From Allobosea sp. BK604 (GTDB taxonomy: Bacteria > Pseudomonadota > Alphaproteobacteria > Rhizobiales > Beijerinckiaceae): a DNA stretch of 64,000 bases. This document shows positions 33,213 to 41,208 of this stretch, piece by piece. The stretch's first letter is position 1; every line of letters starts with the position of its first letter. Below the pieces are notes generated by a model. That model was not told the DNA's origin. It did no database searches and was given only the letters and a program-made list of their open reading frames with translations. Position numbers and translations under genes: made by a program. The stretch is taken from the NCBI RefSeq assembly GCF_004341515.1, contig NZ_SLZF01000014.1, positions 152,134 to 216,133 on the forward strand, read 5' to 3'.

Positions 33213-34110
33213 ACTCGCTCTCGTCGCCGGGCACGGTGTCGAAGCGGCCGGATTTCCACTCGGCCTTGGCCTGGTCGATGCGCTCCTTCGAGGAGGAGAC
33301 GAAGTTCCACCAGATATGGCGCGGGCCGTCCATCGGCTCGCCGCCGATCAGCATCAGCCGGCTCTGGTCGATGGCGAGGATCGAGATCCGATCGCCGGGC
33401 TTGAACACCAGGAGTTGCCCGGAGCCGAACTCGTCGCCGGCAATGTCGACCTTGCCCGAGACGATATAGATGGCGCGCTCGTCATAGTCGGGATCGAAGG
33501 GCAGGATCGAGCCGGGCGAGAGCACGGCCTCGGCATAGAGCGTCTCCCACGGGAATTTCACCGGCGAGCTCTCGCCATAGGCCGAGCCCATGATCAGGCT
33601 GATGCGCTTGCCCTCGCCGACGATGCGCGGCAGCTCCGGCGCGGCGTGGTGGACGAATTCCGGCGCGACCTCCTCATGCGTCGTCGGCAAGGCGAGCCAG
33701 GTCTGGATGCCGTAGAGCTTCGGCGCCTTCAGCCGCTCCTCCGGCGCCGTGCGCTCGGAATGGACGATGCCGCGCCCGGCCGTCATCAGGTTGACCGCGC
33801 CGGGCCGGATCGGCAGCGCCGTGCCGAGCGAGTCGCGATGCATGATCTCGCCGTCGAAGAGATAGGTCACGGTCGAGAGCCCGATATGCGGATGCGGGCG
33901 CACGTCGATGCCCTCGCCGAGCAGGAACTCGGCCGGCCCCATCTGGTCGAAGAAGATGAAGGGGCCGACCATCTTTCGGCCGATCGAGGGCAGGGCGCGC
34001 CTCACCGAGAAGCCGCCGAGGTCGCGGGCACGCGGCACGATCACCTGCTCGATCGCCTGGCAGGACCGGGCATCGCCCGGGATCGGATCATGGTCTGGCA
34101 ACTGGGACAT
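33190..34110 (-). CDS. Pirin family protein
   Basis: A 306-residue bicupin. The N-terminal cupin binds a metal, normally iron, through H73, H75 (RPHPHIGL), H117 and E119 (VHSER). The C-terminal pirin domain (about 190-290) contains YDERAIYIVSGKVDIAGDEF. Bacterial pirins have been reported as quercetinases or as regulators of pyruvate metabolism; the role here is not known. The start at 34110 has AGGAG nine bases upstream. It converges on and slightly overlaps the MFS gene. Confidence 0.92.
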   Translation of the reverse strand: MSQLPDHDPIPGDARSCQAIEQVIVPRARDLGGFSVRRALPSIGRKMVGPFIFFDQMGPAEFLLGEGIDVRPHPHIGLSTVTYLFDGEIMHRDSLGTALPIRPGAVNLMTAGRGIVHSERTAPEERLKAPKLYGIQTWLALPTTHEEVAPEFVHHAAPELPRIVGEGKRISLIMGSAYGESSPVKFPWETLYAEAVLSPGSILPFDPDYDERAIYIVSGKVDIAGDEFGSGQLLVFKPGDRISILAIDQSRLMLIGGEPMDGPRHIWWNFVSSSKERIDQAKAEWKSGRFDTVPGDESEFIPLPEG

Positions 34111-34227
34111 GGGGCACTCCTGGCAGGATGGCCGGAGCCTGAACGCAAGCGCACGCCCGGGCAAGCCTCGCCTGTGCCGCAGCCGGTTTCGAGCGGTTCA
34201 AATGCTCGACAGCTGAGGTGGCTGAAA

Positions 34228-34237
34228 TTATCTATAA
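34228..34237. promoter_or_regulatory. BioR operator box upstream of bioR
   Basis: TTATCTATAA matches the published alphaproteobacterial BioR palindrome consensus exactly. It ends three bases before the bioR start codon, so binding would block transcription and the gene is probably autoregulated. The AT-rich box may overlap the -10 region. Confidence 0.85.
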
Positions 34238-34240
34238 AAT

Positions 34241-34909
34241 ATGGCCAAAGAGAAAACCGATACGCTCGCGATCCGCATCAGCCGTGTCCTGGCCGAGCGC
34301 ATCATCTCCGGGGCGCTCGAACCTGGCGCGCGGCTGCGCCAGGACCATGTCGCGGCCGAGTTCGGTGCGAGCCATGTTCCGGTGCGCGAGGCCTTCCAGC
34401 GCCTGGAGGCGCAGGGGCTCGCGATCAGCGAGCCGCGCCGTGGCGTCCGCGTCGCCGCTTTCGACCTGCGCGAGGTCCGCGAGGTGGCCGAGATGCGGGC
34501 CGCGCTGGAGGCGCTGGCGCTGCGCCAGGCCGCGCCGCATCTGACCCGGGCCATTCTCGATCAGGCCGAGGATGCGACGCGCGCCAGCGAGAAGGCCCGC
34601 GATGTCGGCGCCTGGGAGGAGGCGAATCGCCGCTTCCACCGGCTGCTTCTGGCGCCTTGCGCCATGCCGCGCCTGCTCGCCGCGATCGACGATCTGCACG
34701 CGGCCAGCGCCAGATTCCTGTTCTCGGCCTGGCGGGCGGAATGGGAGGCGCCGACCGAGCACGACCACCGCGCGATCCTGGCGGCGCTGCGCGAAGGCCA
34801 GACCGAGGCGGCGGTCACGATCCTGGCCCGCCATGTCCAGCGCATCGGCCGCCGGCCCGTCACCTCCGCAACCGGTACCACCCGCGAGGCCTTCGCGATC
34901 GTCGGCTAG
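34241..34909 (+). CDS. bioR: Biotin regulator BioR (GntR family, FCD type)
   Basis: A 222-residue GntR/FadR-type regulator: winged helix-turn-helix in residues about 8-72 (EPGARLRQDHVAAEFGASHV and PVREAFQRLEAQG) and an all-helical FCD effector domain (about 80-205, with EANRRFHRLLLAPCAM and EHDHRAILAAL). The name rests on two TTATCTATAA boxes, one at its own start and one before bioY downstream. BioR represses biotin uptake and synthesis genes when biotin is ample. No Shine-Dalgarno sequence lies before the ATG, so translation may be leaderless. The stop TAG belongs to a repeat family A copy. Confidence 0.88.
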   Translation: MAKEKTDTLAIRISRVLAERIISGALEPGARLRQDHVAAEFGASHVPVREAFQRLEAQGLAISEPRRGVRVAAFDLREVREVAEMRAALEALALRQAAPHLTRAILDQAEDATRASEKARDVGAWEEANRRFHRLLLAPCAMPRLLAAIDDLHAASARFLFSAWRAEWEAPTEHDHRAILAALREGQTEAAVTILARHVQRIGRRPVTSATGTTREAFAIVG

Positions 34910-35008
34910 AGTATTTTCGAGCGAAATGGACACCGGTTCGCGTGAAGAAAGTACGTCAAAACAAAGGGATAGAGCATTTTCGCGATTCGGTGAAACGCGG
35001 AAATGCTC
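34907..35008 (+). repeat. Repeat family A between bioR and bioY
   Basis: Copy starting TAGAGTATTTTCGAGCGAAA and ending CGCGGAAATGCTC. Its first three bases are the bioR stop codon. It has compensating-type changes in module 1: the left arm GTATTTTC is matched by GAAAGTAC instead of GCATTTTC/GAAAATGC. Confidence 0.88.
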
Positions 35009-35079
35009 TGAGGGCCGTCTCCGCTTCCTCTTGCAATTCCCGCCATTCTGTGGAGTCGATTGTAGATCGCGTGATAGAA

Positions 35080-35089
35080 TTATCTATAA
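35080..35089. promoter_or_regulatory. BioR operator box upstream of bioY
   Basis: TTATCTATAA, identical to the box before bioR, lies 18 bases before the bioY start codon. It is the expected operator for repression of biotin uptake by BioR. Confidence 0.88.
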
Positions 35090-35107
35090 TTTGCGATGGA
35101 GATCGAT

Positions 35108-35701
35108 ATGACTGAAATCAGCTATGCTTCGCCCCGTCCGGGATTCAGCCCGCTTGCCCTCGACAGCCGCTCGCTGCCGGTGCGGCTGGCGGCGGTGCTG
35201 CTCGGAACCCTCGTTCTGGCACTGGCCTCGCGGATCAGCGTGCCGATGGTGCCGGTTCCGGTGACCATGCAGACCTTGGCTGTGACACTGATCGGCGCCT
35301 TCTACGGCTGGCGCCTGGGTGCTCTCACCATCATCGCCTGGTTGATCGAAGGCGCGGCCGGACTGCCGGTCCTCTCGAACGGCGCCGCCGGTCTGGCGCA
35401 TTTTGCCGGGCCGACCGGTGGCTATCTCTTCGCCTTCCCCATCGTCGCAGCCATGGTCGGCTGGCTGGCGGAGCGCGGCTGGAACGGCCGCAACCTGCCA
35501 TTGGCCTTCGCGGCGATGCTGCTCGGCAATGCGCTCTGCCTGGTGATCGGCGCCGCCTGGCTGGCGACTCTGATCGGGTTCGAGCGGGCGCTGCTGGCCG
35601 GCGTCGCGCCCTTCCTGCTCGGCGGCCTGCTGAAATCGGCGCTCGGCGCGGCGATCCTCAGGGCCTTCACGCGTCAGAAGGCGCAGGCTCCGACCGCCTG
35701 A
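35108..35701 (+). CDS. bioY: Biotin ECF transporter S component BioY
   Basis: A 197-residue membrane protein with about six helices. Hallmarks are ASRISVPMVPVPVTMQTLAV, GAFYGWRLGALTIIAWLIEG and GPTGGYLFAFPIVA, all typical of BioY, which captures biotin in the membrane alone or with BioM/BioN energising subunits. Those partners are not in this window. The ATG at 35108 has GGAG upstream; the in-frame ATG at 35096 is closer to the operator and less likely. The 3' end overlaps the convergent flavoprotein gene by 35 bases. Confidence 0.94.
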   Translation: MTEISYASPRPGFSPLALDSRSLPVRLAAVLLGTLVLALASRISVPMVPVPVTMQTLAVTLIGAFYGWRLGALTIIAWLIEGAAGLPVLSNGAAGLAHFAGPTGGYLFAFPIVAAMVGWLAERGWNGRNLPLAFAAMLLGNALCLVIGAAWLATLIGFERALLAGVAPFLLGGLLKSALGAAILRAFTRQKAQAPTA

Positions 35702-36242
35702 CAGCCTGCGAGCCCATGCCTGCGAGCCGGCGGGCATAGTGCTCGCCGGCTACCTGCAGGGCTTCCGCATCGGCCTTGTGCGCGGCGTAGATCAGGAACG
35801 GCTCCTGCCAGACCAGCCCGCAGCGATATGCGGTCGCCTCCAGCGGCCGCAGCAATTCGCGCAGCGGGAAGCGGTTCTGGCCGGCGGGCGTATACGCCTC
35901 CGGGACATTGCCGGCCGAGGCCGCGATCATCAGCGGTCTGCCTTCGATCAGCCGGCCCTCGCTCTCGTAGGCAACGTAGAACATCCGCGTCAGCACCGCA
36001 TCCTGCCAGCCCTTGAGCAGCGGCGGCGTCGAATACCATTGCACCGGGAATTGCAGCACGATCCGGTCCGCGGCGATCAACCGCGCGACCTCGGCATCGG
36101 TGTCGATGGCGCCATCGGGATAGAGCGCCTGCATGTCGACGATTGTGACGCCGGGCTGGCCGGCGGCCGCCTCGCTGAGAGCGCGGTTGGCGCGCGAGCG
36201 CTCATAGGCCGGGTGGAAGAGCAGGATCAGGGTATTCGTCAT
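35667..36242 (-). CDS. NAD(P)H-dependent oxidoreductase, flavodoxin-fold (KefF/MdaB-like)
   Basis: A 191-residue soluble quinone-reductase-type flavoprotein. LFHPAYERSRANRAL (8-22) is the FMN/FAD phosphate region and FPVQWYSTPPLLKGWQD (65-81) is the family signature. FAGxVPEAYTPAGQNR-type residues follow (ASAGNVPEAYTPAG). It probably reduces quinones or azo compounds and protects against electrophiles. The start has the strong site AAAGGAGGT. It is divergent from a LysR gene with a symmetric operator between them, so that LysR protein likely controls it. Confidence 0.87.
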   Translation of the reverse strand: MTNTLILLFHPAYERSRANRALSEAAAGQPGVTIVDMQALYPDGAIDTDAEVARLIAADRIVLQFPVQWYSTPPLLKGWQDAVLTRMFYVAYESEGRLIEGRPLMIAASAGNVPEAYTPAGQNRFPLRELLRPLEATAYRCGLVWQEPFLIYAAHKADAEALQVAGEHYARRLAGMGSQAVRRSEPAPSDA

Positions 36243-36281
36243 GGCGACCTCCTTTGCGATGGACAAAGGGTGCGGCCGCCC

Positions 36282-36324
36282 TGGAAATTATTCCAATGGA
36301 TGATCGATATATCGTATTATCCAT
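36282..36324. promoter_or_regulatory. Candidate LysR operator in divergent promoter
   Basis: Two nested symmetries sit in an 85-base divergent gap. TGGAAATTATTCCA (36282-36295) is an inverted repeat. A second one has outer arms ATGGAT (36296-36301) and ATCCAT (36319-36324) around the perfect palindrome CGATATATCG (36305-36314). This layout, immediately before the LysR gene, is typical for divergent LysR regulation. Confidence 0.55.
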
Positions 36325-36327
36325 CCT

Positions 36328-37236
36328 ATGAATTTGCGATCCGTCGATCTCAACCTGCTCGTCGTGCTCGACGCCCTGCTCGACGAGGCTCATGTCTCGC
36401 GCGCGGCGGAGCGGGTCGGGCTGTCGCAGCCGGCGGCGTCGAGCGCCCTCGAGCGTTGCCGGCACCTTTTCGGCGATCGCTTGCTGGAGCGCGGCCGCGG
36501 CACCATGCTGCTCACGCCGAAGGCGCAATCCTTGCAGGAGCCGATCAAGGATCTGCTGGCGCAGATGACGGCGCTGATCGATCCGCCGGCACCGGATCTG
36601 TCGACGCTGCATCAGACCGTTCGCATGGTGACGGCCGACCTCCCGCCGGCGCTGCTGGCCGGCGAACTCCATGCGCAATTGGCGCAGGCTGCCCCGGGCA
36701 TCACGCTGGCGCTGCTGCCCTGGCATGGCGCCGCGGAGGCGCTCGAAGCCCTTGCGCGCGGCAATGCCGATCTCGCCGTCTCGGTCTTTCCCACCGTCGA
36801 GAAGGACTTCATTCGCAAGGAGCTGTTGCAGGAGCGCTATGTCGTGGCGATGCGCAGGGGGCACCCTGCTGCCGAGAGCTTCGATCTCGAGCGCTGGCTC
36901 GCCTATCGCCATATCCTGATTTCAGGGCGCGGAGAGACTTTTGGCGCGCTGGACGAGGCGCTCGCCGCGCTCGGCCGGTCACGGCGCATCGGGCTCGTGG
37001 TGCCAAGCTTCCTGCTGGTTCCGCCGCTCCTGCTCGGCTCCGACCTGATCGCGCTGCTGCCGAGCCGGACGCTGCCACCGGAGGCTGGCGAGCATTTCGT
37101 CACCTTCGAGCCACCGATTCCGGTTGCGGGCTTTCCGCTGCATGTGGCCTGGCACAGGCGCAACGACCGCGATCCGGCGGTCCAATATGTTGCGCGGCTG
37201 GTCGAGACGGTGCTCGGGACCGCTATCAGCGCTTGA
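36328..37236 (+). CDS. LysR-family transcriptional regulator (NodD-like branch)
   Basis: A 302-residue regulator. The start MNLRSVDLNLLVVLDALLDE and the helix-turn-helix SRAAERVGLSQPAASSALER (residues about 24-44) are typical of the NodD/NahR-like group, as is VRMVTADL at the start of the effector domain. It is divergent from a quinone-reductase-like gene with an operator between, which suggests it senses an aromatic or quinone compound and controls that gene. No nodulation genes are near, so nodD itself is not claimed. Confidence 0.88.
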   Translation: MNLRSVDLNLLVVLDALLDEAHVSRAAERVGLSQPAASSALERCRHLFGDRLLERGRGTMLLTPKAQSLQEPIKDLLAQMTALIDPPAPDLSTLHQTVRMVTADLPPALLAGELHAQLAQAAPGITLALLPWHGAAEALEALARGNADLAVSVFPTVEKDFIRKELLQERYVVAMRRGHPAAESFDLERWLAYRHILISGRGETFGALDEALAALGRSRRIGLVVPSFLLVPPLLLGSDLIALLPSRTLPPEAGEHFVTFEPPIPVAGFPLHVAWHRRNDRDPAVQYVARLVETVLGTAISA

Positions 37237-37251
37237 AGCGGCCGGGCGGGC

Positions 37252-37509
37252 CTACCTGTCGACGTCGAGCGGGGCCGTTCCGGCCGGCTTGCCGTCGGCG
37301 CCGAGCGTGATCTTCTCGATACGCGCCTCGGCCTGCTTCAGCAGGGCGTCGCAGCGCGCCTTCAGGGCCTCGCCGCGGGTGTAGATATCGATCGATTCCT
37401 CGAGCGGCACGTCGCCGCGCTCGAGCCGGGCGACGATCGCTTCGAGCTGCTTCAACGCCTCCTCGAAAGGGAGGGCGGCGATATCGGTATTGGTCTTGGT
37501 GTCGGTCAA
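37252..37509 (-). CDS. xseB: Exodeoxyribonuclease VII small subunit
   Basis: An 85-residue helical protein that forms the small subunit of ExoVII, which digests single-stranded DNA. The core AALPFEEALKQLEAIVARLE, then GDVPLEESIDIYTRGEALKA, is the family signature. The start codon is TTG (37507-37509); no in-frame ATG lies nearby. In many proteobacteria xseB precedes ispA and dxs, but here it is separated from dxs (29914) by several kilobases. It converges on the LysR gene, 15 bases apart. Confidence 0.9.
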   Translation of the reverse strand: MTDTKTNTDIAALPFEEALKQLEAIVARLERGDVPLEESIDIYTRGEALKARCDALLKQAEARIEKITLGADGKPAGTAPLDVDR

Positions 37510-37578
37510 GGTCGGCGATTCCCGTTGGGGGCTCGTTATCGGCGCTCAGTGCGCCTGGGGCAAGCCGGGGGCTGTTCA

Positions 37579-38016
37579 TCAGGAATAAAACGCGTGCCTG
37601 ATTAGTGAACCGAGCTGGCCAGGCGTCGCAAGGTCGACTGGCACTGGCGGGTAGCTGTCGTCGCCGCCGAAGCCTCCATATTTGGGATCACGCTTGAGTC
37701 GAGAAAACGCGACACCGGACTTAACTCTCACGATGTCATAAGCGGCACAATCTCTATACATCGCTTTCCAAGAACGGATGCGAAGGGCTCGAAACACCTG
37801 CCGAATCGCTTCGGTCGTCTCCTCTTCATCAGCCGTTCGAGCTGGTTCTTCGTCGAGCATGCGCCGCGTGAAGGCTTCAAGGCCCTCCAGATCGTCGATG
37901 ATTGTTGCAATCGGCAACCGGAAGGTTGGGAGGCCCCTGGCGCCGACCGCAATAGGTTTGAGGACATGCCTTCCGTCCTTCAGGTACCCGTTCACCTTCC
38001 AGACCTTATAGGTCAT
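37579..38016 (-). CDS. Unrecognised protein, 145 residues
   Basis: A soluble protein that starts MTYKVWKVNGYLKDGRHVLK and ends with GLIRHAFYS-like sequence (GSLIRHAFYS). It has an acidic middle (LDEEPARTADEEETTEA) and a basic, aromatic second half. The coding DNA is visibly less GC-rich and uses rarer codons than neighbours, hinting at recent acquisition. I do not recognise the family. It lies between xseB and the Lrp gene, all leftward, 69 and 34 bases apart. An immunity-type protein is conceivable because of size and composition, but nothing supports it directly. Confidence 0.6.
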   Translation of the reverse strand: MTYKVWKVNGYLKDGRHVLKPIAVGARGLPTFRLPIATIIDDLEGLEAFTRRMLDEEPARTADEEETTEAIRQVFRALRIRSWKAMYRDCAAYDIVRVKSGVAFSRLKRDPKYGGFGGDDSYPPVPVDLATPGQLGSLIRHAFYS

Positions 38017-38050
38017 CGTCGTCTCGGTCCCTTGGATCGATGGTCTGCGC

Positions 38051-38515
38051 TCACACCGGCAGCGCCGAGGTCTTCTTGATCGTCCGCAGCGTCAGCGTCG
38101 ACTGCACGCGCGTGACGCCCGGCAATTGCGTGATGATGTCGGTGTGGATGCGTTCGAAATCGGCGCTGTCGCGGTAGATCACCCGCATCAGATAGTCATG
38201 CGCGCCGGCGAGCAGGTGGCATTCGAGGATCTCGGGCAGGCTCTGCACCGCCTGCTCGAAGCTCTCCAGCGAGGCGCGGCCCTGCTGGTCGAGCGTGACG
38301 AAGACGAAGGCCGTTCCGGGAAAACCGGCGATCTTGTCGTCGAGCATCATCGCATAGCCGCGGATCAGCCCGCTTTCCTCGAGCTGCCGCACCCGGCGCA
38401 GGCAGGCGGATGGCGAGAGGTGCACCTTCTCGGCGAGGTCGGAATTGGTGATGCGCCCGTCGGTCTGCAGGATGCGCAGGATCGTGCGGTCGCGGGAATC
38501 GAGCTCGATGGTCAT
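38051..38515 (-). CDS. Lrp/AsnC-family transcriptional regulator
   Basis: A 154-residue regulator: helix-turn-helix in residues about 5-60 (LDSRDRTILRILQTDGRITN and SPSACLRRVRQLEESGLI), then a RAM ligand-binding domain (ECHLLAGAHDYLMRV). Lrp-type proteins sense amino acids and often control a divergent gene. Here the divergent neighbour, 260 bases away, is a binding-protein gene at 38775. The start at 38515 (MTIELDSRD) matches the family; an upstream in-frame ATG adds 21 residues that are not conserved. Confidence 0.92.
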   Translation of the reverse strand: MTIELDSRDRTILRILQTDGRITNSDLAEKVHLSPSACLRRVRQLEESGLIRGYAMMLDDKIAGFPGTAFVFVTLDQQGRASLESFEQAVQSLPEILECHLLAGAHDYLMRVIYRDSADFERIHTDIITQLPGVTRVQSTLTLRTIKKTSALPV

Positions 38516-38774
38516 GGCCTCTGGCGCCTGAACGAAGTTTGGCGATGGATCGTCGCAAATTTGGCCGAGCGCAAGCAATTTTCTGCGTCAAACGCGCGCG
38601 GTCGCGCTGATATGCGTGCCAACCGCCCTTGCGTCTGCACAAAATCACCGCGCCTCGCGTCCGGCTCGGGCTGAGAAGCCGGATTCGGTCGATCACATCC
38701 GGGAACCGCTTGCAGGGCGTCATGCCCCTGTAACGGCCGGGGATCATGGAACGCTCCCGGAAGGAGCGCCCGCC

Positions 38775-40325
38775 ATGCTCACCCGCCGAAACCTTCTTGC
38801 TACCGGCATCGCCGCGCCCGCCCTGTTGCCGCGGCTGGCGCGGGCGCAAAGCGACACTCGCCCCGTTCTGCGCATCGCCGTGCAGGCCCTGCCGCCGACG
38901 CTCGAGCCGTTCGAAGCGATCTCCAATGTCGGCCTGCGGACCACCTACAATGTCTTCGACACGCTCTGGCGTCGCGACTTCAATCGCGAGGCGGCCGAGG
39001 GCGGCCAGCACCTGCTGCCGCATCTCGCGACCTCGCTCAGGCAGCGCGACCCGTTGACCTGGGAGGCCAGGCTCCGCGACGGCGTGCGCATGCATGATGG
39101 CAGCGTGCTCTCGGCCGAGGACGTGCTCTCGACCTTCTCGCCGGAGCGCATGTACGGCAAGCAGGTGCAGCACCATGAGGGCCGGGTCAATTTCGGCCAT
39201 CTCACTGCGGTCGAGGCCGAGGGGCGCGATACCGTCCTGTTCAGGACCGCGACGCCCGACGTGGTCATGCCGCAGCGCCTCGCCGCCTATGGCGGCTGGA
39301 TCCATTCGGCGAAGTTCTACAACGAGCATGGGCTCGCCGGCATGCGCCAGCGACCGGTCGGCAGCGGCCCCTATCGCATCGCTTCCTTCCAGCGCGACCA
39401 GCGCGTCGTGCTCGAAAGCCATGACGAGTATTGGATGGGCCGCCCGGCCGCGCGCCAGATCGTCCTCATCGTCGTGCCCGAGGCTTCCAGCCGCCTCGCC
39501 GGATTGCAGGCGGGCGATTTCGACCTCGTCACCAACCTGCTTCCCGAACAGGCCGAGACGCTCAAGGGCAGCACGACGCTCGAAGGCGTCGATGTCGTGC
39601 TCGATCTCGCCCATATCCTCTATTACGACACCCGGAACCCGGTGGTGGCGGATGCGCGCGTCCGGCGTGGGCTCAACCACGCCGTCGATATGGAGACGAT
39701 CGGCAAGGCGCTCTGGGGGCCGACATTCCAGCGCATGGCCGCGCTGCAGACGCCGGCTTTTGGCGAATATTACGACGCCGGCCGTCGCGGCCAGGTCTAC
39801 GATCCCGATCTCGCGCGCAAGCTGCTGAACGAAGGCGGCTACAAGGGCGAGGAGATCGTGATCCGGATCACGCCCGGCTACTACCTGCAGATGGACCTCG
39901 CCGTGCAGGTGATCCAGCAGATGTGGGAAGCGGTCGGCGTCAAAAGCCGGCTCGAGACCATGGAGAACATCGCCCAGCTGGTTCGCCCGGGCGCCGATGT
40001 CAGGCCGATTTCGGTCTCCTTCCGCTTTCCCGACCCGCTCGGCGGCGGGCTGATGGTCAACCTGTCGAAGGATTACTCGACGCAGAAAAGCGGCTTCTGG
40101 CAGCCCGTGACGTTCAACGCGATCAGCGATGAGCTCCGGCTCGCGACCGAACCGGCCGAGCGCAAGCGGCTCTGGCTCGCCCTGCTCGACGAGTTCGAGG
40201 CGGAGGCCCCGGCGCTGATCCTCTATCAGGCGCGCGAGTACTTCGCGAAGCGCCGCAATGTGAGGTGGAGCCACTACCCGCTCTACTACATGGATTTCCG
40301 CCCCTTCAACCTGAGCTTCGCATGA
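38775..40325 (+). CDS. ABC transporter substrate-binding protein, family 5 (peptide type)
   Basis: A 516-residue periplasmic solute-binding protein of the DppA/OppA family. The start MLTRRNLLATGIAAPALLPR has an RR motif and hydrophobic stretch like a Tat or Sec signal, cleaved near RARAQS. The two-lobe SBP_bac_5 domain follows, with VRMHDGSVLSAEDVLSTF near residue 105. The 3' end overlaps the phosphoesterase gene by 4 bp (40322-40325). No permease or ATPase genes are adjacent. It is divergent from an Lrp regulator, suggesting amino-acid or peptide control. Confidence 0.9.
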   Translation: MLTRRNLLATGIAAPALLPRLARAQSDTRPVLRIAVQALPPTLEPFEAISNVGLRTTYNVFDTLWRRDFNREAAEGGQHLLPHLATSLRQRDPLTWEARLRDGVRMHDGSVLSAEDVLSTFSPERMYGKQVQHHEGRVNFGHLTAVEAEGRDTVLFRTATPDVVMPQRLAAYGGWIHSAKFYNEHGLAGMRQRPVGSGPYRIASFQRDQRVVLESHDEYWMGRPAARQIVLIVVPEASSRLAGLQAGDFDLVTNLLPEQAETLKGSTTLEGVDVVLDLAHILYYDTRNPVVADARVRRGLNHAVDMETIGKALWGPTFQRMAALQTPAFGEYYDAGRRGQVYDPDLARKLLNEGGYKGEEIVIRITPGYYLQMDLAVQVIQQMWEAVGVKSRLETMENIAQLVRPGADVRPISVSFRFPDPLGGGLMVNLSKDYSTQKSGFWQPVTFNAISDELRLATEPAERKRLWLALLDEFEAEAPALILYQAREYFAKRRNVRWSHYPLYYMDFRPFNLSFA

Positions 40326-41173
40326 CCCGCGTCGTCGTCCTCTCCGACCTGCACCTCTCCCCGACCCACGGCTTCTTCTGGCCGAACTGGCTGCTCGCTC
40401 GCGACGCCGCCAGCCGGCTCGACGCCGCCTGCACCATCGTCAACGGCGATCTCTGCATCGACGGACCCGACAGCGATGCCGAGATGGACTTCGCCGCCAG
40501 GGCGCTGGCCACATTGCCGGGCACGGTGCTGCCGCTCCCCGGCAATCACGATATCGGCGACGAGCCGCCGGGCCAGGACCCGAACCAGCTCGTCGACGAG
40601 GCGCGCCTCGCCCGCTGGGACAAGGCCATCGGGCCCGACCGCTGGCGCTTCCGCTTCGACGGCTGGACCCTGCTCGGCGTCAACGCCCAGCTCTTCGGCT
40701 CCGGCCTCGCCCGCGAGACCGAGCAGAACGACTGGCTCGACGCCATGCTCGCCGATGCCAAGGGCGATCGCGTCGGGCTCGTCATGCACAAGCCGCTCTT
40801 CGTCGAGAGCCCTGACGAGGCGCTGCCGAGCCCGGCCTCGCTCTGCCCGGCGCCGCGCGGCGAGCTGGTGCAGCGCTTCTGCCGCGCCGATATCCGGCTG
40901 GTCATCAGCGGCCATCTGCACAAGTATCGCGACCGCCCCATCGATGGCTTGCGCCATCTCTGGGTGCCCTCGACCGCCTTTGCGGGCGAGCGCGGGCTGG
41001 AGGGCGATGCGCGCTGTGGCTTCGCCGTGCTCGACTTCGACGGCGACCATGTCGGCGTCGAGATCATCCGGCCCGAAGGGCTGATCTCACACAACCTGGC
41101 CGCCATCAAGCAGGACGGCCGCTACCGTTTCCTGCGCGAGATGCCGGCCTGCCCGCCGGAGCTCGCCGCCTGA
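40322..41173 (+). CDS. Calcineurin-like metallophosphoesterase
   Basis: A 283-residue phosphoesterase with the metal ligands D9 and H11 (SDLHL), D43 (NGDL), GNHD (74-77), a histidine in VMHKPLF and the C-terminal GHLHK motif. It resembles the cAMP phosphodiesterase/Icc-type branch, but the substrate is unknown. It overlaps the binding-protein gene by 4 bp, so the two are translated together; a link between uptake and dephosphorylation of a phosphorylated compound is possible but unproven. No signal peptide, so it acts in the cytoplasm. Confidence 0.88.
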   Translation: MTRVVVLSDLHLSPTHGFFWPNWLLARDAASRLDAACTIVNGDLCIDGPDSDAEMDFAARALATLPGTVLPLPGNHDIGDEPPGQDPNQLVDEARLARWDKAIGPDRWRFRFDGWTLLGVNAQLFGSGLARETEQNDWLDAMLADAKGDRVGLVMHKPLFVESPDEALPSPASLCPAPRGELVQRFCRADIRLVISGHLHKYRDRPIDGLRHLWVPSTAFAGERGLEGDARCGFAVLDFDGDHVGVEIIRPEGLISHNLAAIKQDGRYRFLREMPACPPELAA

Positions 41174-41180
41174 GGCTGCG

Positions 41181-41208
41181 CGATTTGGAAGAACGCGGAC
41201 GTGCTCTA
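41181..41208 (+). repeat. Repeat family A remnant (module 2 right half)
   Basis: CGATTTGGAAGAACGCGGAC then GTGCTCTA corresponds to the right half of module 2. Its final CTA (41206-41208) is the stop codon TAG of the leftward NUDIX-like gene. Confidence 0.7.

Noticed and set aside
36328..37236. NodD, a nodulation regulator
   Set aside because: The sequence style is NodD-like, but there are no nod boxes or nodulation genes, and this branch of LysR proteins is broad.
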